Below, piece by piece: positions 26,305 through 37,664 of a stretch of DNA of 64,000 bases (its first letter is position 1; each line of letters begins with the position of its first letter). A program made the translations under genes and the position numbers. The stretch is from NCBI RefSeq assembly GCF_000689395.1, contig NZ_HG966617.1, forward strand, positions 504,438 to 568,437, given 5' to 3'. The DNA is from Candidatus Phaeomarinobacter ectocarpi (GTDB lineage Bacteria; Pseudomonadota; Alphaproteobacteria; CGMCC-115125). Below the pieces are notes generated by a model that saw only the letters and a program-made list of their open reading frames with translations, had not been told where the DNA came from and did no database searches.

Positions 26305-27555
26305 TTATCCAAGCCTCATCTTGTCGATTCCAACGAGCCGGTCATAGAGCCAGTAAAGCGCCAGCACGCCCGCGAGCAACAGGGCACCAAGGGCCGCCGC
26401 GAGTCCCCAGTTGAGGCTCTCCTGCATGTGGAAAGCAATGAGGTTCGAGATCAGTTGACCCGTCCGCCCGCCCACCAGCGCCGGGGTGATGTAGTAGCCA
26501 ACGGCGAGAATGAACACGAGCACCGCGCCTGCGCCGATGCCCGGTGCTGTCAGCGGCAGATAGACCCGCATGAAGGCAGTCGCCGGCGTTGCGCCCAGCG
26601 ACAGCGCAGCGCGGGTCAGCGACGGCGGAATGCCGCGCATGACGGCATAAAGCGGCAGCACCGTGAAGGGCAGCAGAATATGCGTCATCGCCACAATGGT
26701 GCCGACCTGATTGTAGATCAGCTGAATGCGGCCATCATCCGACACCAGCCCCGCCCACACCATCAGGTCATTGAGCACACCCTGCGTTTGCAGCAGCGCG
26801 ATCCACGCTGTTGTCCGTACAAGGAGCGATGTCCAGAAGGGCAGGAGCACCAGGATCATCAGTAGATTGGCCCGCGCGGACGACATATGCGCCATCAAAT
26901 AGGCAATGGGAAAGCCAAGGGCGAGACAAAGCGCCATGACCAGTGCCGACACCCACAGGGTGCGCCAGAACAACTGCACATAAAGTCGCTGTTCTTCCGC
27001 ATTCAGCACAATCGAGCCATCGGCGGTCTGGGTGCGGTCGATGGCGGACAGGTAGAAAGTCGGCGTCACCGGCTCTGAAACCCGCTTGATGGCGGCCCAG
27101 ATCTCGCGCTCTCCCCATCGTGGATCAAGCGCCGGCAGGCTTTCGCTGTAGGGGGCGTCCAGCCGGGCAACCCTGCGGGCGGATCGCATGACCAGTGACC
27201 GGGTGCCCGGCACTTCATAGTTCAGCCGGGTCGCGGCCTGTCCAATGGTGCGCTCAGATCGCGCGGCCATCATGTCGGTCACAAGGGTCGCAAAGACTGC
27301 TTCGTCCGGGATGCCGTCGCCGTCCCAGTTTTGCACCGCCTCACTCAGCTGCGGCAGGACTTCGCCAAAGGCTGGCGAATACACACTGCGGGTAAGCATC
27401 GAGAGGATCGGAACAATGAACGTGACGATCAGGAAGATCAGCAGCGGCGCGACAAGGCCCAGCGCTTTCCACCGCGCAAGCCGGTTGGCCCGTTGCAGCT
27501 GGCGCTTCAGTTCGGGGGGCGGTGCGTCATAGGGGGCTGCGTCTGCAGCAGTCAT
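26305..27555 (-). CDS. ABC transporter permease, PotB type with a large periplasmic insertion
   Basis: At 416 aa this is ~130 residues longer than a standard PotB. After the first membrane segment (LGLVAPLLIFLIVTFIVPILS) comes a hydrophilic stretch of about 130 residues (from ~55 to ~185, includes YEVPGTRSLVMRSARRVAR). The remaining five membrane helices then follow, with the EAA loop SLTRAALSLGATPATAFMRVYLP. The insertion should sit in the periplasm and may contact the binding proteins. ATG 27555 is preferred over the upstream GTG at 27600, though the Shine-Dalgarno is weak. The permeases form the channel with PotC and are driven by PotA. Confidence 0.88.
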   Translation of the reverse strand: MTAADAAPYDAPPPELKRQLQRANRLARWKALGLVAPLLIFLIVTFIVPILSMLTRSVYSPAFGEVLPQLSEAVQNWDGDGIPDEAVFATLVTDMMAARSERTIGQAATRLNYEVPGTRSLVMRSARRVARLDAPYSESLPALDPRWGEREIWAAIKRVSEPVTPTFYLSAIDRTQTADGSIVLNAEEQRLYVQLFWRTLWVSALVMALCLALGFPIAYLMAHMSSARANLLMILVLLPFWTSLLVRTTAWIALLQTQGVLNDLMVWAGLVSDDGRIQLIYNQVGTIVAMTHILLPFTVLPLYAVMRGIPPSLTRAALSLGATPATAFMRVYLPLTAPGIGAGAVLVFILAVGYYITPALVGGRTGQLISNLIAFHMQESLNWGLAAALGALLLAGVLALYWLYDRLVGIDKMRLG

Positions 27556-27580
27556 GGGGTGATCCGGGCATGGCAACAGC

Positions 27581-27623
27581 AAAAAGGACTGGTGCTGCAC
27601 ATGTGCAAATCACCAGCCCTTTT
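27581..27623 (-). terminator. Intercistronic hairpin with U-tract between binding protein and permeases
   Basis: On the minus strand AAAAGGGCTGGTG and CACCAGTCCTTTTT can pair, with an inner TGCACATGTGCA palindrome, ending in a T-run. It lies between the binding-protein stop (27680) and the permease start (27555). Such elements commonly let most transcripts end after the binding protein, giving it higher abundance, or protect its mRNA. Confidence 0.6.
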
Positions 27624-27679
27624 CTCTTATCAGGTTGCGCGCCGCTCCGGAACGCGCGGCAGTGGCGACTTTCGAGAGT

Positions 27680-28876
27680 TTACTGCGCCAGCCACGCATT
27701 GAAGCGCTGTTCAAGCTCATCATTGTAATCGGCCCAGAACTCGTAATCGTTCTGCAATCCGTTGGCGAGACGCTCCGGCGTCGTCGGCATGTGAGATTTC
27801 ATGTCCACATCAGGATATTCCGCGTGCGCCCCAACCAACTCGAGGGATGATTTGCGCGACGGGCCATAGGCGATCCAGCTGGCCTGGCCTGCGAGCCCTT
27901 CTGTTGACGTGGCAAAGGACACAAAATCCATGGCCGCATCCAGGTTCTTGCCGCCCTTTGGCATGACCCACAGGTCAAGGTCCCAAATCTGCCGATCCCA
28001 GATGATTTCAAAAGGCTGCTGCTCGGCAATCTGCGCATTGAAGATCCGGCCGTTGAAGGCGTTGGTCATGACAACCTCGCCATCCGCCAGAAGCTGCGGC
28101 GGCTGTGCGCCGGCTTCCCACCAGATGACCTCATCCTTGATCGTATCCAGCTTGGCAAAGGCCCGATCGACGCCTTCCGGCGTGGACAGCACCTCATAGA
28201 CTTTGTCGATGGCAACGCCGTCAGCCATCAATGCGAACTCGAGATTGAACTTTGGAATTTTCCGAAGCCCACGCTTGCCGGGATAGGTTTCAAGGTCAAA
28301 AAAGTCGTCCAGCGTTGACGGCGCATTCTCAGGATATTTCGAGGCATCAAACGCAAAGACGCTCGACCACACCGAAATGGGAACCGCGCACTCAAACAAG
28401 GTGCCGGGCAGGAAGTCTTTAAGGGCCGGTGTGCCATCGGGCGCCGGTGGCAGGGCTGAATGATCGACAGGAACTGTCAGGCCTTCATCACACAGACGCA
28501 CCGCTTCAGCCGTCTCTACGTCAACGGCATCCCAGACCACGTTCCCGCTTTCCACCTGCGCCTTGATGGGCGCGATGTTGCCGTCATAGTCGTCCGATTG
28601 AATGACAATGCCGGTGCGCTCACTGAAGGGTTTGTGAAACCCTTCAATCTGCGCCTTCGTATATGCGCCGCCCCAGGACACGATGGTGAGCGTGGTCTCA
28701 GTGCTCTCTATCGCTTCCTCAATGGGCGTGTCCGGCGCCGCGTCGGCAACGGCCGCATCCGGTGTTACGGGTGCCTCGGCTGCGTCATTGTTGCCGCTGT
28801 CACAGGCCGCAAGTCCAAGGGCCATGATTGCGGTTGCTGCCAGTAATCCGGGTGCAAGCGGAGTTGTAAATGTCAT
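27680..28876 (-). CDS. Polyamine-type ABC substrate-binding lipoprotein (PotD-like)
   Basis: The 398-aa product has a lipoprotein signal (LLAATAIMALGLAAC, lipobox LAAC, Cys ~25). An Ala/Asp/Pro-rich linker follows, then a periplasmic binding protein domain beginning TLTIVSWGGAYTKAQ. Polyamine-class features are DVETAEAVRLCDEG, WWEAGAQPPQLLADGEVVM and SFATSTEGLAGQ. It is the second gene of the operon, 42 bp after potA, and is separated from the permeases by a hairpin. It would deliver putrescine/spermidine or a related cation to the permeases. The exact ligand is unproven. Confidence 0.9.
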   Translation of the reverse strand: MTFTTPLAPGLLAATAIMALGLAACDSGNNDAAEAPVTPDAAVADAAPDTPIEEAIESTETTLTIVSWGGAYTKAQIEGFHKPFSERTGIVIQSDDYDGNIAPIKAQVESGNVVWDAVDVETAEAVRLCDEGLTVPVDHSALPPAPDGTPALKDFLPGTLFECAVPISVWSSVFAFDASKYPENAPSTLDDFFDLETYPGKRGLRKIPKFNLEFALMADGVAIDKVYEVLSTPEGVDRAFAKLDTIKDEVIWWEAGAQPPQLLADGEVVMTNAFNGRIFNAQIAEQQPFEIIWDRQIWDLDLWVMPKGGKNLDAAMDFVSFATSTEGLAGQASWIAYGPSRKSSLELVGAHAEYPDVDMKSHMPTTPERLANGLQNDYEFWADYNDELEQRFNAWLAQ

Positions 28877-28918
28877 TGCGTGTATCTCCCCAATTGATAC
28901 GCAAGTGATACCTAAGCT

Positions 28919-30103
28919 CTAGGCGGCGGCCCTTGGGCCATCGGTCTCAAATTCCATGTAGTCCAGCGCGTGCGCATCATCCGCAGACCAGCCGACACGC
29001 ACTGTGTCGCCGCGCGCAAGAGGCGCTGAGCCTGCCATGTTTGGCACCTTGACCACAAAATCATCATTGCCGCCAAGTGTCAGGCGGGCACGCACATGGT
29101 CCCCCAGGTAAATCAGCTCCCGAACCGTGCCCTCAAACACATTGTCATAAGACGCTGTGTCACCGGGGCTTAGAACGTGCACCCGTTCTGGCCGAATGGA
29201 CAGCAGGGTGCGCGCGCCGGTGTCACGGACCGCCACAGGGGCAGCCAGCACCAGCCCGTTGGACCCGTCCAAGGCAACCGTCACCTTGCCGCTCACCGTG
29301 CCGCGTATCTCACCGGCCAGTCGGTTGCTCTCGCCAATGAACGACGCCACAAAACTGTTCTGTGGTTCTTCGTAAAGGCGGGCAGGCGGGTCAACCTGCT
29401 GGATGACCCCGTCATTGAAGACGGCGATGCGGTCAGACATGGTCAGCGCTTCGCCCTGATCATGGGTCACATAAACAATGGTGATGCCGAGGCTCTCATG
29501 CAGGTGCTTGATCTCCAGCTGCATCTGTTCGCGCAGCATGCGGTCAAGGGCACCCAGCGGCTCATCCATCAACACAAGCTTGGGTTCAAACACCAGGGCG
29601 CGGGCAACGGCCACACGCTGTTGCTGACCACCGGACAGCTGCGCGGGCATACGACCACCGAAATCTTCCAGTTCCACCATGTCCAAGGCATCCGCAACCT
29701 TTGTTGCAATCACACCGGGCGCCATGCCGCGGACCTTCAAGGGGAAAGCAAGATTTTCTGCGACCGACATGTGGGGAAACAGGGCGTAGTTCTGAAACAC
29801 CATGCCGATATCGCGCTTGTGCGGTGGCAGCGTGGTGATGGGATCGCCATCCAAAAGAATGTCGCCGCCCGTGGGCATTTCAAAGCCTGCAAGCATCATC
29901 AGGCAGGTTGTCTTGCCCGAGCCCGATGGCCCCAGCAGGGTGAGAAACTCACCGCGGGCAATATCAAGGTCCAGACCTTTGACCACCAGCGTTTCGCCGT
30001 CATAGGTCTTTTGAACGCCGCGAAAGCGCACCAGTGGATCAGCAATGCTGCCGTCGGTGCTTGCGTCCGGTGTCGCGGTGTCAGGCAGCGTCTCGGTGTC
30101 CAT
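28919..30103 (-). CDS. potA: Spermidine/putrescine-type ABC transporter ATP-binding protein
   Basis: The 394-aa ATPase has Walker A GPSGSGKTT, Q-loop FQNYALFPHMSV, ABC signature QLSGGQQQRVAVARAL, Walker B VLMDEPLGALD and H-loop VTHDQGEALTMSDRI. A C-terminal TOBE domain follows (LLSIRPERVHVLSP), as in PotA/FbpC-type ATPases. It is the first gene of the five-gene polyamine-type operon. The ~120-bp gap upstream must hold the promoter. Confidence 0.92.
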   Translation of the reverse strand: MDTETLPDTATPDASTDGSIADPLVRFRGVQKTYDGETLVVKGLDLDIARGEFLTLLGPSGSGKTTCLMMLAGFEMPTGGDILLDGDPITTLPPHKRDIGMVFQNYALFPHMSVAENLAFPLKVRGMAPGVIATKVADALDMVELEDFGGRMPAQLSGGQQQRVAVARALVFEPKLVLMDEPLGALDRMLREQMQLEIKHLHESLGITIVYVTHDQGEALTMSDRIAVFNDGVIQQVDPPARLYEEPQNSFVASFIGESNRLAGEIRGTVSGKVTVALDGSNGLVLAAPVAVRDTGARTLLSIRPERVHVLSPGDTASYDNVFEGTVRELIYLGDHVRARLTLGGNDDFVVKVPNMAGSAPLARGDTVRVGWSADDAHALDYMEFETDGPRAAA

Positions 30104-30225
30104 GGAGCCTCTGATCGTCAGGCAAATCAGCGAATTTCGGCGAGCCTAGACGATCGACCCATCGATGCAAACCGCGCGCCCAAACCGCAATCCACCGCAA
30201 GCCCATCGGCGGTCAGCGATGCTGA

Positions 30226-32244
30226 CTACCGGCCAAACAATCCCTTGAGCAGATCTTCGGGATTGGGCTGCTTGGTTTCTTCCTTTGGTGCTTCTCCGGA
30301 CGAGTCGCTCGAGGAGTCGTTTTGGCCCAGCAACCCGCGAATGATGTCCTTGGGCTGAATCTTCTCAAGACTTTCAACGCCCTTGAGAAGCTCGGCCGGA
30401 TTGGAAATCACAGCCGCCAGATCCGGCGCGAATTTCGGATTGGACCACGTGCCCGTCACGATGACGGGAATGTCCAGCCCGGATTTGTCCGCAGCACCGC
30501 CCTGACCTTCAAGCGAGGCGACCAGCTTGGGCTTCAGGCGGTAATTGATCGACTGCTGAACGATGCTGGTTGATCCAGCACCCGTGAGCCGCAGGAGCGG
30601 CCCCAGCATCTTGAGATCATTGTTGGACAAGACCCCATTGGTGATGTTGAAGGAGCCATTCAGCTCACTGAAATCCGTGTCGGAAGACGTGGCGTTGCTC
30701 CAGCCGGAGATCGGGTCAGTCAACGCGGTGCGAATGATCTGCGCCAGATTGATGCCCTTGATGGCGCCATTCCTGAAATCAATGTTGCCGGTCCCGTTCA
30801 GCGTATTGACCATCTGTGCCTGTGAGGCGCCGCTCGCCGTAACAGCGACGTTGAAGAGACCGGTACCGTCCAGGCGTTTGAAGCCTGCAGCTGCATTCAA
30901 GAACGGCTCAATGGCGAGGCCCGACAGATTGAAATTGGCGGCCAGGGACGGCGTGGCGCGGCGCCCGTTGAGGGTCAGCTTGCCGGTGCCTGAGCCCTGG
31001 TAGAGCGCCATCTTGGTGAGGTTCGCGACCATGGTGCCGTTGGTAATGTCGAGGCCAAGCGCACTTTCCCCGATGACGATGTTGCCAAAGATGATTTCAC
31101 CCGCGGAGAGATTGAGGTCTGTATCGACGGCTTTGAGACCGGAGAAATCGATCACGTCCGTGCTCCAGCCCGCATCGCCCTGGCCGCTATAGACGTTGGT
31201 ATCAATCTGATCGACCGCCAGAGACCCGGACAGCTTGGGCCGTGCGCCGGCGGTTTCCACCACGAGGTTGCCGCTGGCATTCATGCCGTCCAGGGACATG
31301 GTGGCATTGGAAAATGTGTAGCGCGTGCCGGCGCTGGCCAGCTGTCCGTTCAGCGCAAGCGGACCAAAGCCGCCACCGTCAGCCATCGGGCTGCCGGTCC
31401 AGGCCGACAGTTTGCGAACGGACGGCACGTCCATATCAACCGTGCCGCTTGTTGCAAGAGCGCTCCCAAAAGTGACGTCGCCTGCATAGTTGAAGGTCAC
31501 CGGATTGGACGAGACGGCAAGCGTTGTTGCCGTGGTTGCTGCTTCCATCACCGCACGCGGGCGTTCAACGGTGGCATCAATGTTCACCCGCTCTGCGTTC
31601 CACGTAAGCGCGCCTGCTACATTCAGCTGCTCATCAAGGCTTGGCAGGTTCAGCGTCACATCCACGTCGCTGAAATTATAAGCCGCACCGGACTGGGCAT
31701 CGCTGTAGCTGATCTGACCGTTTTCAATGGTCATGTTGGCCAGCGAGACTTCCGTCGGGGCGAGCCCGCCACCGCTGCTGCCGTCCGTTGATGTGGTGTC
31801 GCCGCCGCCAGACTGGGTGTCCTGCGGTGCGGGTGCGGGATCGGCCGGAGCCGCCGCGGGTTCAAACTGCCAGTTCGGTGTGCCGTTGCGCGCAATCTCC
31901 AGATTGATGACAGGCTCGCGCAGCACAAACTCATCGACCTGCACTTTGCCGCTCAGCAGCGGCATAATGGCCAGTTCCGCGCGCAGCTCCTTCATGGTCG
32001 CCATGTTTTCTGACTTGCCGCCCGGCGCATTGGCAAACGTCACGTCGCCGATATTTGCTGCCAGCGCAGGCCATGCACTGATGGAGACGTCGCCGGCAAT
32101 GGTGAGTTTGCGTCCCGTCGCGCTTTCAACGGCCGCTTCCACTTCCTGCTTTACCAGATCCGCAGAAATGAACATGGGCGCAAGAAAAACCGCACCTGCC
32201 ACAAGAACAACGACGGCGATAACGAAATAGAGCAAGGCGCGCAT
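30226..32244 (-). CDS. AsmA-family outer-membrane biogenesis-type protein
   Basis: A 672-aa protein with an N-terminal membrane anchor (LLYFVIAVVVLVAGAVFLAP) and the AsmA N-terminal domain (LTIAGDVSISAWPALAANIGDVTFAN). The C-terminal AsmA/DUF3971-like segment contains GTGNIDFRNGAIKGINLAQIIR and LKMLGPLLRLTGAG. The protein probably spans the periplasm as a beta-groove for phospholipid traffic, as proposed for AsmA-like proteins. A central low-complexity spacer (~residues 150-180, Ala/Pro/Asp/Ser/Gly) precedes a Ca-binding-like acidic patch. ATG 32244 has GGAGA 8 bp upstream and gives a clean membrane anchor. Confidence 0.88.
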   Translation of the reverse strand: MRALLYFVIAVVVLVAGAVFLAPMFISADLVKQEVEAAVESATGRKLTIAGDVSISAWPALAANIGDVTFANAPGGKSENMATMKELRAELAIMPLLSGKVQVDEFVLREPVINLEIARNGTPNWQFEPAAAPADPAPAPQDTQSGGGDTTSTDGSSGGGLAPTEVSLANMTIENGQISYSDAQSGAAYNFSDVDVTLNLPSLDEQLNVAGALTWNAERVNIDATVERPRAVMEAATTATTLAVSSNPVTFNYAGDVTFGSALATSGTVDMDVPSVRKLSAWTGSPMADGGGFGPLALNGQLASAGTRYTFSNATMSLDGMNASGNLVVETAGARPKLSGSLAVDQIDTNVYSGQGDAGWSTDVIDFSGLKAVDTDLNLSAGEIIFGNIVIGESALGLDITNGTMVANLTKMALYQGSGTGKLTLNGRRATPSLAANFNLSGLAIEPFLNAAAGFKRLDGTGLFNVAVTASGASQAQMVNTLNGTGNIDFRNGAIKGINLAQIIRTALTDPISGWSNATSSDTDFSELNGSFNITNGVLSNNDLKMLGPLLRLTGAGSTSIVQQSINYRLKPKLVASLEGQGGAADKSGLDIPVIVTGTWSNPKFAPDLAAVISNPAELLKGVESLEKIQPKDIIRGLLGQNDSSSDSSGEAPKEETKQPNPEDLLKGLFGR

Positions 32245-32784
32245 TGGGTTTCTCCGGTGCGGTCCCCTGAGTTTGAGTGGCCAGAGGGCCATGAGGGACG
32301 CGGGCAGGGGGGTGCGAGTTGTGGCAATCGTACCGCGCTTTTCGCAGTCCTGCCATGCATCACGATTTACTGACTTCCACAATCGCGAATTCCTGTGGCA
32401 TTGTCATGACCGTCTCATCCATTCGGGGTGAGGTTTTGCGATTCACGCGCTGGTGAACCTGCTCCAAGGACCCCAGCACCCAGGAAGAGTTGTCGATGCA
32501 AACCGATACTCCCCGCGTGATCGCGTTTTCCAAGCCTTGTCGGCATAGGCATCGCGTCTAGAGACAAGGCTTAGACAAACGCGGTTGGCGTCAGCGGTCT
32601 TTCCCAGCGATAGCCGGGCAGGCACGCGACCCTCCTCAAGCTCCCGATTTTGTTCGGGCGCTAACCGCACCGTTTGGCCGGGCGCCAGGCTCCAATACCA
32701 GCCTCCAATGCCCGCCCCCAAGTTTGTCCAATTCCGAAAACAAATTTCTTCCTGGGACAGCTCCGCGCGAAGACGTGGACTGTG
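32245..32784. promoter_or_regulatory. 540-bp divergent intergenic region
   Basis: It separates the AsmA gene (minus) from the ABC exporter (plus). I see no convincing ORF. It contains a perfect 10-bp inverted repeat, AAGCCTTGTC (32532-32541) and GACAAGGCTT (32563-32572), with a small GTCTAGAGAC palindrome inside. There is no T-run, so this is more likely a regulatory structure or part of a transcript leader than a terminator. Promoters for both genes must lie here but none is clear. Confidence 0.4.
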
Positions 32785-34548
32785 ATGATAATGACCAATC
32801 TTACGACTTTTGAGACCGCCCGTTTTGTGTGGGACTACTGGATGCGCTACCCGCGTCTGTTCTACGCTTGTATCGGGCTTGTGCTCGCCATGGCGGCCCT
32901 CGATGTGGCCTGGCCACTTGTTGCCGGTCGCTTTATCGACACCATTGCAGGCGAACTGCCGGATCAGCAGGTCTGGCAACTCCTCTTCATCATCGTTGGT
33001 GTGACGGTTCTCTTTTTCACCGTACGCTACATCATGTATCGCGTGTGGATCGTCTTTGCGGCCAATGTCATGCGGCATCTGGTGGGCGATGCCTTTGAAC
33101 GCGTGCAGCGTTTCTCATCTGAATGGCACGCCAACGAGTTCGCAGGCGCCACCGTCCGAAAAATCAGCCGTGGCATGTGGGCCTATGACACCTATGCCGA
33201 CACTATCGTCCATGCGCTGCTCACCGCAGTGACCACGTTGATCGGCCTCACCATCATGTTGACGATCCTGTGGCCTGTCATGGGGGTCACTGTGGGTGTG
33301 CTCATCGCCATTCATCTGGGCGTGGGCTACTGGCTGTCCGCCAACTGGGTGGCGCCTGCCAACAACATCCACATGGCGGCGGACAGCCGCATCGGTGCTA
33401 CCATGTCTGACGCCATCACGTGCAATGCTGTGGTGAAGAGCTTTGGCGCCGAGGATCGCGAAGACGCCTCCTTCGAGCGTGTGGTCCGGGACTGGGCAGG
33501 CAAGGCGCAGTTCACCTGGATTCGCAGCGAGAACGCCGTGATGTTTCAGGTCGCCATGCAGGTATTGATGATGGCGGCGCTGCTGGGTTTTTCCACTTAT
33601 TACTGGACCCAGGGGCTGGCCACGCCGGGCGATGTGGTACTGGCGCTTACGACATTCTTCGTGATCGACGGCCATCTGCGGCACGCGTCCTATCACATTC
33701 GGAACGCGCAGCAGGCGATCAACGAACTGGACGATCTGGTGTTGTTCCAGCGCCAGTCCATGGGCGTGGCCGACAGGCCGGATGCTGAAAACTTTGTGCC
33801 CGGGTCCGGACGCATTGCCTTTGAGAATGTGCAGTTTGCCTATGCCAATCAACCCGACCCGATCTATGAGGACTTCAACCTCACGATCCAGCCCGGCGAA
33901 CGGGTGGGGCTTGTCGGCCGCTCAGGCTCCGGCAAGAGCACGTTTGTAAAGTTGCTGCAGCGTCTGCATGACGTGGATGGCGGCCAGATTGTGATTGATG
34001 GTCAGGACGTGGCGGCGGTCACCCAGTCGTCGCTGCGCCAGTCGATTGCGCTGGTCCCGCAGGACCCGGCCTTGTTCCACCGGTCATTGGCGGAGAACAT
34101 CGCCTATGCCCGGCCCGATGCCACCCGTGAGGAAATCATGGAGGCTGCAAGGCGGGCCCATGCGGACGAGTTCATCCAGAACCTGCCCCAGGGCTATGAC
34201 ACGGAAGTGGGTGAGCGCGGCGTGAAGCTCTCCGGGGGGGAACGCCAGCGGGTGGCCATTGCCCGGGCATTTCTGGCGAACGCGCCCATTCTGGTGCTGG
34301 ACGAAGCCACCTCAAGCCTCGACTCCCATACTGAAAGCATCATTCAGGATGCCATCGAGGAGTTGATGCGGGGCCGCACGACGATCCTGATTGCCCACCG
34401 GCTGTCCACGCTGCGGGATGTGGATCGTATTCTCGTGTTCCGGCAGGGCCGCATTGTGGAGCAGGGCACCCATGCCCAGCTCATGCAAAAGCCCAATGGT
34501 GACTTCAAGCAGTTGCTGGAGACACAGGCTGCAGGGCTGGTCTTCTAG
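32785..34548 (+). CDS. ABC transporter, fused membrane and ATP-binding domains (MsbA-type exporter)
   Basis: A 587-aa half-transporter. An ABC_membrane domain with six helices occupies residues ~20-320, starting with FYACIGLVLAMAALDVAWPLV. The ATPase follows with Walker A GRSGSGKST, Q-loop VPQDPALF, signature KLSGGERQRVAIARA, Walker B LVLDEATSSLD and H-loop LIAHRLST. It probably works as a homodimer exporting a lipid, peptide or drug. The start is uncertain: ATG 32785 and ATG 32791 lie in a poor Shine-Dalgarno context, and the frame is open to 32674. No partner gene is adjacent, so substrate is unknown. Confidence 0.9.
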   Translation: MIMTNLTTFETARFVWDYWMRYPRLFYACIGLVLAMAALDVAWPLVAGRFIDTIAGELPDQQVWQLLFIIVGVTVLFFTVRYIMYRVWIVFAANVMRHLVGDAFERVQRFSSEWHANEFAGATVRKISRGMWAYDTYADTIVHALLTAVTTLIGLTIMLTILWPVMGVTVGVLIAIHLGVGYWLSANWVAPANNIHMAADSRIGATMSDAITCNAVVKSFGAEDREDASFERVVRDWAGKAQFTWIRSENAVMFQVAMQVLMMAALLGFSTYYWTQGLATPGDVVLALTTFFVIDGHLRHASYHIRNAQQAINELDDLVLFQRQSMGVADRPDAENFVPGSGRIAFENVQFAYANQPDPIYEDFNLTIQPGERVGLVGRSGSGKSTFVKLLQRLHDVDGGQIVIDGQDVAAVTQSSLRQSIALVPQDPALFHRSLAENIAYARPDATREEIMEAARRAHADEFIQNLPQGYDTEVGERGVKLSGGERQRVAIARAFLANAPILVLDEATSSLDSHTESIIQDAIEELMRGRTTILIAHRLSTLRDVDRILVFRQGRIVEQGTHAQLMQKPNGDFKQLLETQAAGLVF

Positions 34549-34559
34549 ACCAGCCCTGC
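34531..34559 (+). terminator. 12-bp perfect hairpin at the ABC exporter stop codon
   Basis: GCAGGGCTGGTC (34531-34542) and GACCAGCCCTGC (34548-34559) pair perfectly around a 5-nt loop containing the stop codon. No U-tract follows, so it may be an mRNA 3'-end stabiliser or a weak terminator. Confidence 0.45.
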
Positions 34560-34658
34560 CATAGTCCCTTCATGCAGGGCGCCACATCGGGAACTGGCCA
34601 GGGAACCAGATGGGCCTGCCGGTGTTCTGTTTGATTGGCTAGGGCAAAGGGCACACAC

Positions 34659-35501
34659 ATGTCAGATACCGACGGACAAGACGAAGAACTCAATCTGACA
34701 AACAAGGAAAAGGCACAGGCGCGCAAGAATTTGCGGTCCACCTCACCGGTTATTTTCGAAACCATCCGCCAGGAAGGAATCGAGGAGCTGGAACGGCCGC
34801 TGTTTTCCCTGTGGTGGTCTGGCGTCGCCGCCGGCGTTGTGATGTCCTTGTCGCTTTATTCCAAGGGCTATCTGCATCACCACCTGCCGGACGAAGCCTG
34901 GCGGTCGATCATCAGCAATTTCGGCTATTGCATCGGTTTCGTGCTGGTCATCCTTGGCCGCCTGCAACTGTTCACCGAAAACACGGTCAAACCTGTGTTG
35001 CCCCTGCTGGTTACGCCTACCCTGTGGCGCCTGAAAACCATGATGCAGCTCTGGGCCGTCGTTCTGGTGGCCAACCTTGTCGGCATCTTCTTCTCTGTCA
35101 GCCTGGTGGATACCGCAGGACTGGCCCTGCCACATCAGATTGATGCCTTCTTGGAAGTTTCTCACCACCTGGCGGAGCGGTCTGCTCTGGCCAATATCGG
35201 GCTTGGTGTGCCGGCAGGCTTTCTGCTGGCATCGCTTGTGTGGGCGCTTGCGGATAGCAAGGACGGGCGGCTGCTGTTGATTGTGGCGGTTACCTACATC
35301 ATTGCCCTTGGCGAATTCAGCCACGTGGTCGCCGGTTCTGCCGAAGTGTTTCTGTTGGCGCTGCACGGCGACATGACCTATGGCGCGGTGTTCGGGCAGT
35401 TCATCCTGCCAACCCTGTTGGGCAACATTCTGGGCGGCACGGGACTGTTTGCGCTGATTGCCTATGGGCAGGTTCGTCACGAAATTCAGCCCGACGAGTG
35501 A
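34659..35501 (+). CDS. Formate/nitrite transporter (FNT) family channel
   Basis: The 280-aa protein has an acidic/basic cytoplasmic N-terminus (~55 residues) and six membrane segments in the FNT fold, including LWWSGVAAGVVMSLSLYSKG and the FTENTVKPVLPL half-helix motif. NIGLGVPAGFLLASLVWAL and FGQFILPTLLGNILGGTGLF follow. The long N-terminus and FTEN motif suit the YfdC-like FNT subgroup rather than FocA. FNT pentamers pass small monovalent anions such as formate or nitrite. The transported ion cannot be assigned. ATG 34659 gives the natural start. Confidence 0.87.
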   Translation: MSDTDGQDEELNLTNKEKAQARKNLRSTSPVIFETIRQEGIEELERPLFSLWWSGVAAGVVMSLSLYSKGYLHHHLPDEAWRSIISNFGYCIGFVLVILGRLQLFTENTVKPVLPLLVTPTLWRLKTMMQLWAVVLVANLVGIFFSVSLVDTAGLALPHQIDAFLEVSHHLAERSALANIGLGVPAGFLLASLVWALADSKDGRLLLIVAVTYIIALGEFSHVVAGSAEVFLLALHGDMTYGAVFGQFILPTLLGNILGGTGLFALIAYGQVRHEIQPDE

Positions 35502-35576
35502 GGCGCGTCGATTGCGGATACCTGACCCTGCGGATCAGCCTTTGATTTGACGCCGATGGGGCGGTATCCGTTAGCC

Positions 35577-37541
<1,965 letters not shown>

Positions 37542-37579
37542 TCGGCCCGCCCGCGCTCAATTTGCCGCATCGATCCCGC

Positions 37580-37605
37580 TTGACATGCGAATGGTTCTCA
37601 TATTC
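37580..37605 (+). promoter_or_regulatory. Consensus -35 box overlapped by a Fur-like site upstream of futA
   Basis: TTGACA at 37580-37585 is a perfect -35 hexamer. Partly overlapping it, 37587-37605 matches the 19-bp Fur consensus at 12 positions, including the AATG and TCAT cores. It lies 60 bp before the iron-binding protein ATG. The -10 box is not clear. Iron-dependent repression is inferred. Confidence 0.5.
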
Positions 37606-37664
37606 AGTCGCGATGAATATGCGATCCATTCGCACCTTTTCCAATCACATGGGGTTTTGATCCA

